Origin: Plantibacter sp. VKM Ac-2880
GTDB lineage: Bacteria > Actinomycetota > Actinomycetes > Actinomycetales > Microbacteriaceae
Assembly: GCF_015351235.1 (NCBI RefSeq)
Contig: NZ_JADKSJ010000001.1
Coordinates: 1,303,530 to 1,367,529 of the forward strand
DNA: 64,000 bases
Reading direction: 5' to 3'
Both the position numbers and the translations under genes were made by a program. The notes under the pieces are model-generated. The model was not told the origin of the DNA. It made no database searches and was given only the letters and a program-made list of their open reading frames with translations. This document shows, in pieces, positions 62,885-64,000 of the stretch (its first letter is position 1; each line of letters opens with the position of its first letter).

Positions 62885-64000
62885 CGCTGCAGGGCGGTTC
62901 CGTCGGCCCAGACCGCCTGGACCGACCAGCGGTGGTCGAGGAGGACCGCGTCCGCGGCGTATCCCACGGCCAGGCGTCCGAAGCGCTCGCCGAGGCCGAG
63001 GACGCGGGCGGGGGTGCTGGTGAGGGCTCCGACGGCCACCGGTGCGGGGATCCCGCTGCCGATCGCCAGGCGGAGCGCGCGGTCGAGGGTGAGGGTGGAG
63101 CCGGCGATCGAGTCGCCCTCGACGAGCCTCGCGAGGCCGTCCGTCACCTGGACCTCGAGTGCGCCGAGGAGGTAGCGGCCGTCTGAGGACCCGGCCGCCG
63201 CCATCGCATCGGTGATGAGGGCGACGCGCCCAGGAGCCTGCTCGAACGCGAGCTTCGCCACGTCCGGGTGCACGTGTTCACCGTCGAGGATGAGTTCGAC
63301 CGTCACCCGCTCGTCGGCGAAGGAGGCGATGATCGGCCCAGGCGCGCGGTGGTGGATCCCGTTCATCGCGTTGAACACGTGGGTGACGAGACGTGCACCG
63401 AGGTCGAACGCCGTCTTCGTCAGCGCCTCGTCGGCGTCGGTGTGGCCGACCGCGACGACGACCCCAGCCTCGACGAGGACCTGGATCGCCTCGAGCGCGT
63501 TCGGCAGTTCCGGCGCGATCGTGATCTGGCGCAGGGTGCCGCGGCTCGCATCGATGAGCCGTTCGACGATCGCGGGGCTGGGGTCGATGAGCGCGGTGGG
63601 GTCGTGCGCGCCCTTCTTGGCCGGCGACAGGAACGGCCCCTCGAGGTGGGAGCCGAGCACGAGGGGGTCCTCGGCGACGAGGTCCGCGATCCCGTCGAGA
63701 CTCGCGACGAGCGCGTCGACCGGGTTGGACACCAGGCTGATGAGCGACCGGGTCGTGCCGTGCGCGCGGTGGACGGCGAGGGCACGCTCGATGGCGTCGC
63801 GACCATCGTCGAACGACGCCCCGCCACCACCGTGCACGTGGAGGTCGATGAACCCGGGCGTCAGGTGGTGTCCGTCGGCATCGTGCACGAGGGCATCGGC
63901 GTCGAGGGACAGCGACCGCCAGTCGTCGCCGGATCCGGTCGCGCGGATGACCCCGTCGACCGCGTGCAGCCAGAAGGCGTCGATCTGGCCGTCGACGTCG
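62881..64000 (-). CDS. nagA: N-acetylglucosamine-6-phosphate deacetylase (5' end beyond window)
   Basis: NagA removes acetate from GlcNAc-6-phosphate to give the NagB substrate. The visible ~372 residues include the metal motif FIDLHVHGGGG, SHLEGPFLSPAKKGAH with the metal Glu, VGHTDA and HVFNAMNGIHH, and the catalytic ITDAMAAAG. The frame is open to position 64000 and encodes part of the N-terminal beta-sandwich (AVDGVIRATGSGDDW), so the true start lies outside; the GTG at 63888 is internal. The gene is separated from nagB by the mannitol locus. Confidence 0.93.
   Translation of the reverse strand, partial: DVDGQIDAFWLHAVDGVIRATGSGDDWRSLSLDADALVHDADGHHLTPGFIDLHVHGGGGASFDDGRDAIERALAVHRAHGTTRSLISLVSNPVDALVASLDGIADLVAEDPLVLGSHLEGPFLSPAKKGAHDPTALIDPSPAIVERLIDASRGTLRQITIAPELPNALEAIQVLVEAGVVVAVGHTDADEALTKTAFDLGARLVTHVFNAMNGIHHRAPGPIIASFADERVTVELILDGEHVHPDVAKLAFEQAPGRVALITDAMAAAGSSDGRYLLGALEVQVTDGLARLVEGDSIAGSTLTLDRALRLAIGSGIPAPVAVGALTSTPARVLGLGERFGRLAVGYAADAVLLDHRWSVQAVWADGTALQR

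Noticed and set aside
63886-63888. GTG at 63888 as the true nagA start
   Set aside because: The frame stays open to the window edge and encodes the expected N-terminal beta-sandwich of NagA; starting at 63888 would remove it.

Overview
The window reads as chromosome from a high-GC Gram-positive actinobacterium, most likely a member of the Microbacteriaceae (family level is an inference). Supporting signs are the GC-rich third positions, frequent GTG starts, the GuaB/GuaB3/GuaA set, the order sucC-sucD-DUF6350(PerM-like)-purN-purH (as I recall it from mycobacteria), the DUF3817-guaA pair, a sugar ABC importer without its own ATPase, and a LAETG-type sorting signal. No rRNA, tRNA, transposase, integrase, phage gene or CRISPR array is visible. 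It looks like ordinary core and catabolic chromosome with one small repeat-bracketed insert.

Layout. 1-113 is the end of groES. rarD follows, then a branched-chain amino-acid ABC importer split into a plus-strand binding-protein gene (livK, 1428-2708) and a minus-strand livHMGF operon (4440-8478). Between them lies a DUF559/Vsr-like nuclease gene bracketed by 76-nt inverted repeats (2804-4227). 8698-18223 holds guaB, guaB3, glpD, a two-gene K+/H+ antiporter, SURF1, a DUF3817 protein and guaA. 18354-26445 holds a Bax1/YccA protein, a glycerophosphodiesterase, pcrA, an SseB-like protein, a sortase-anchored thioester-type surface protein and an MpaB/DUF2236 protein. 26606-32315 is sucCD, a PerM-like membrane protein, purN and purH. 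32424-42985 holds a membrane-tethered dimethylargininase, a small Cys/His protein, a heterodimeric ABC exporter, a LuxR/histidine-kinase pair, a GNAT and alkyltransferase-like pair, and icd.

43135-64000 is catabolic. It contains a sugar ABC importer with a GH38 alpha-mannosidase, a small lipoprotein, a ROK sugar kinase with nagB, azlCD under a divergent XRE-cupin regulator, and a mannitol PTS locus (PRD regulator, orphan EIIB, HPr, EI, EIICB, EIIA, mtlD). It ends with a glycolate-oxidase-type FAD enzyme coupled to nagA, which runs off the right edge. GH38, the ROK kinase, nagB and nagA together suggest growth on mannose- and GlcNAc-containing glycans; the mannitol locus appears self-contained, with its own EI and HPr.

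Regulation and repeats. Many genes show a TAnnnT hexamer followed by about six bases and then directly by ATG or GTG, the signature of leaderless transcription. Convergent gene ends carry strong hairpins or copies of a dispersed repeat with core GACAGGCTCAGGGACC (61362-61516, a diverged 19-bp tandem form at 51864-51939, and 53608-53650).
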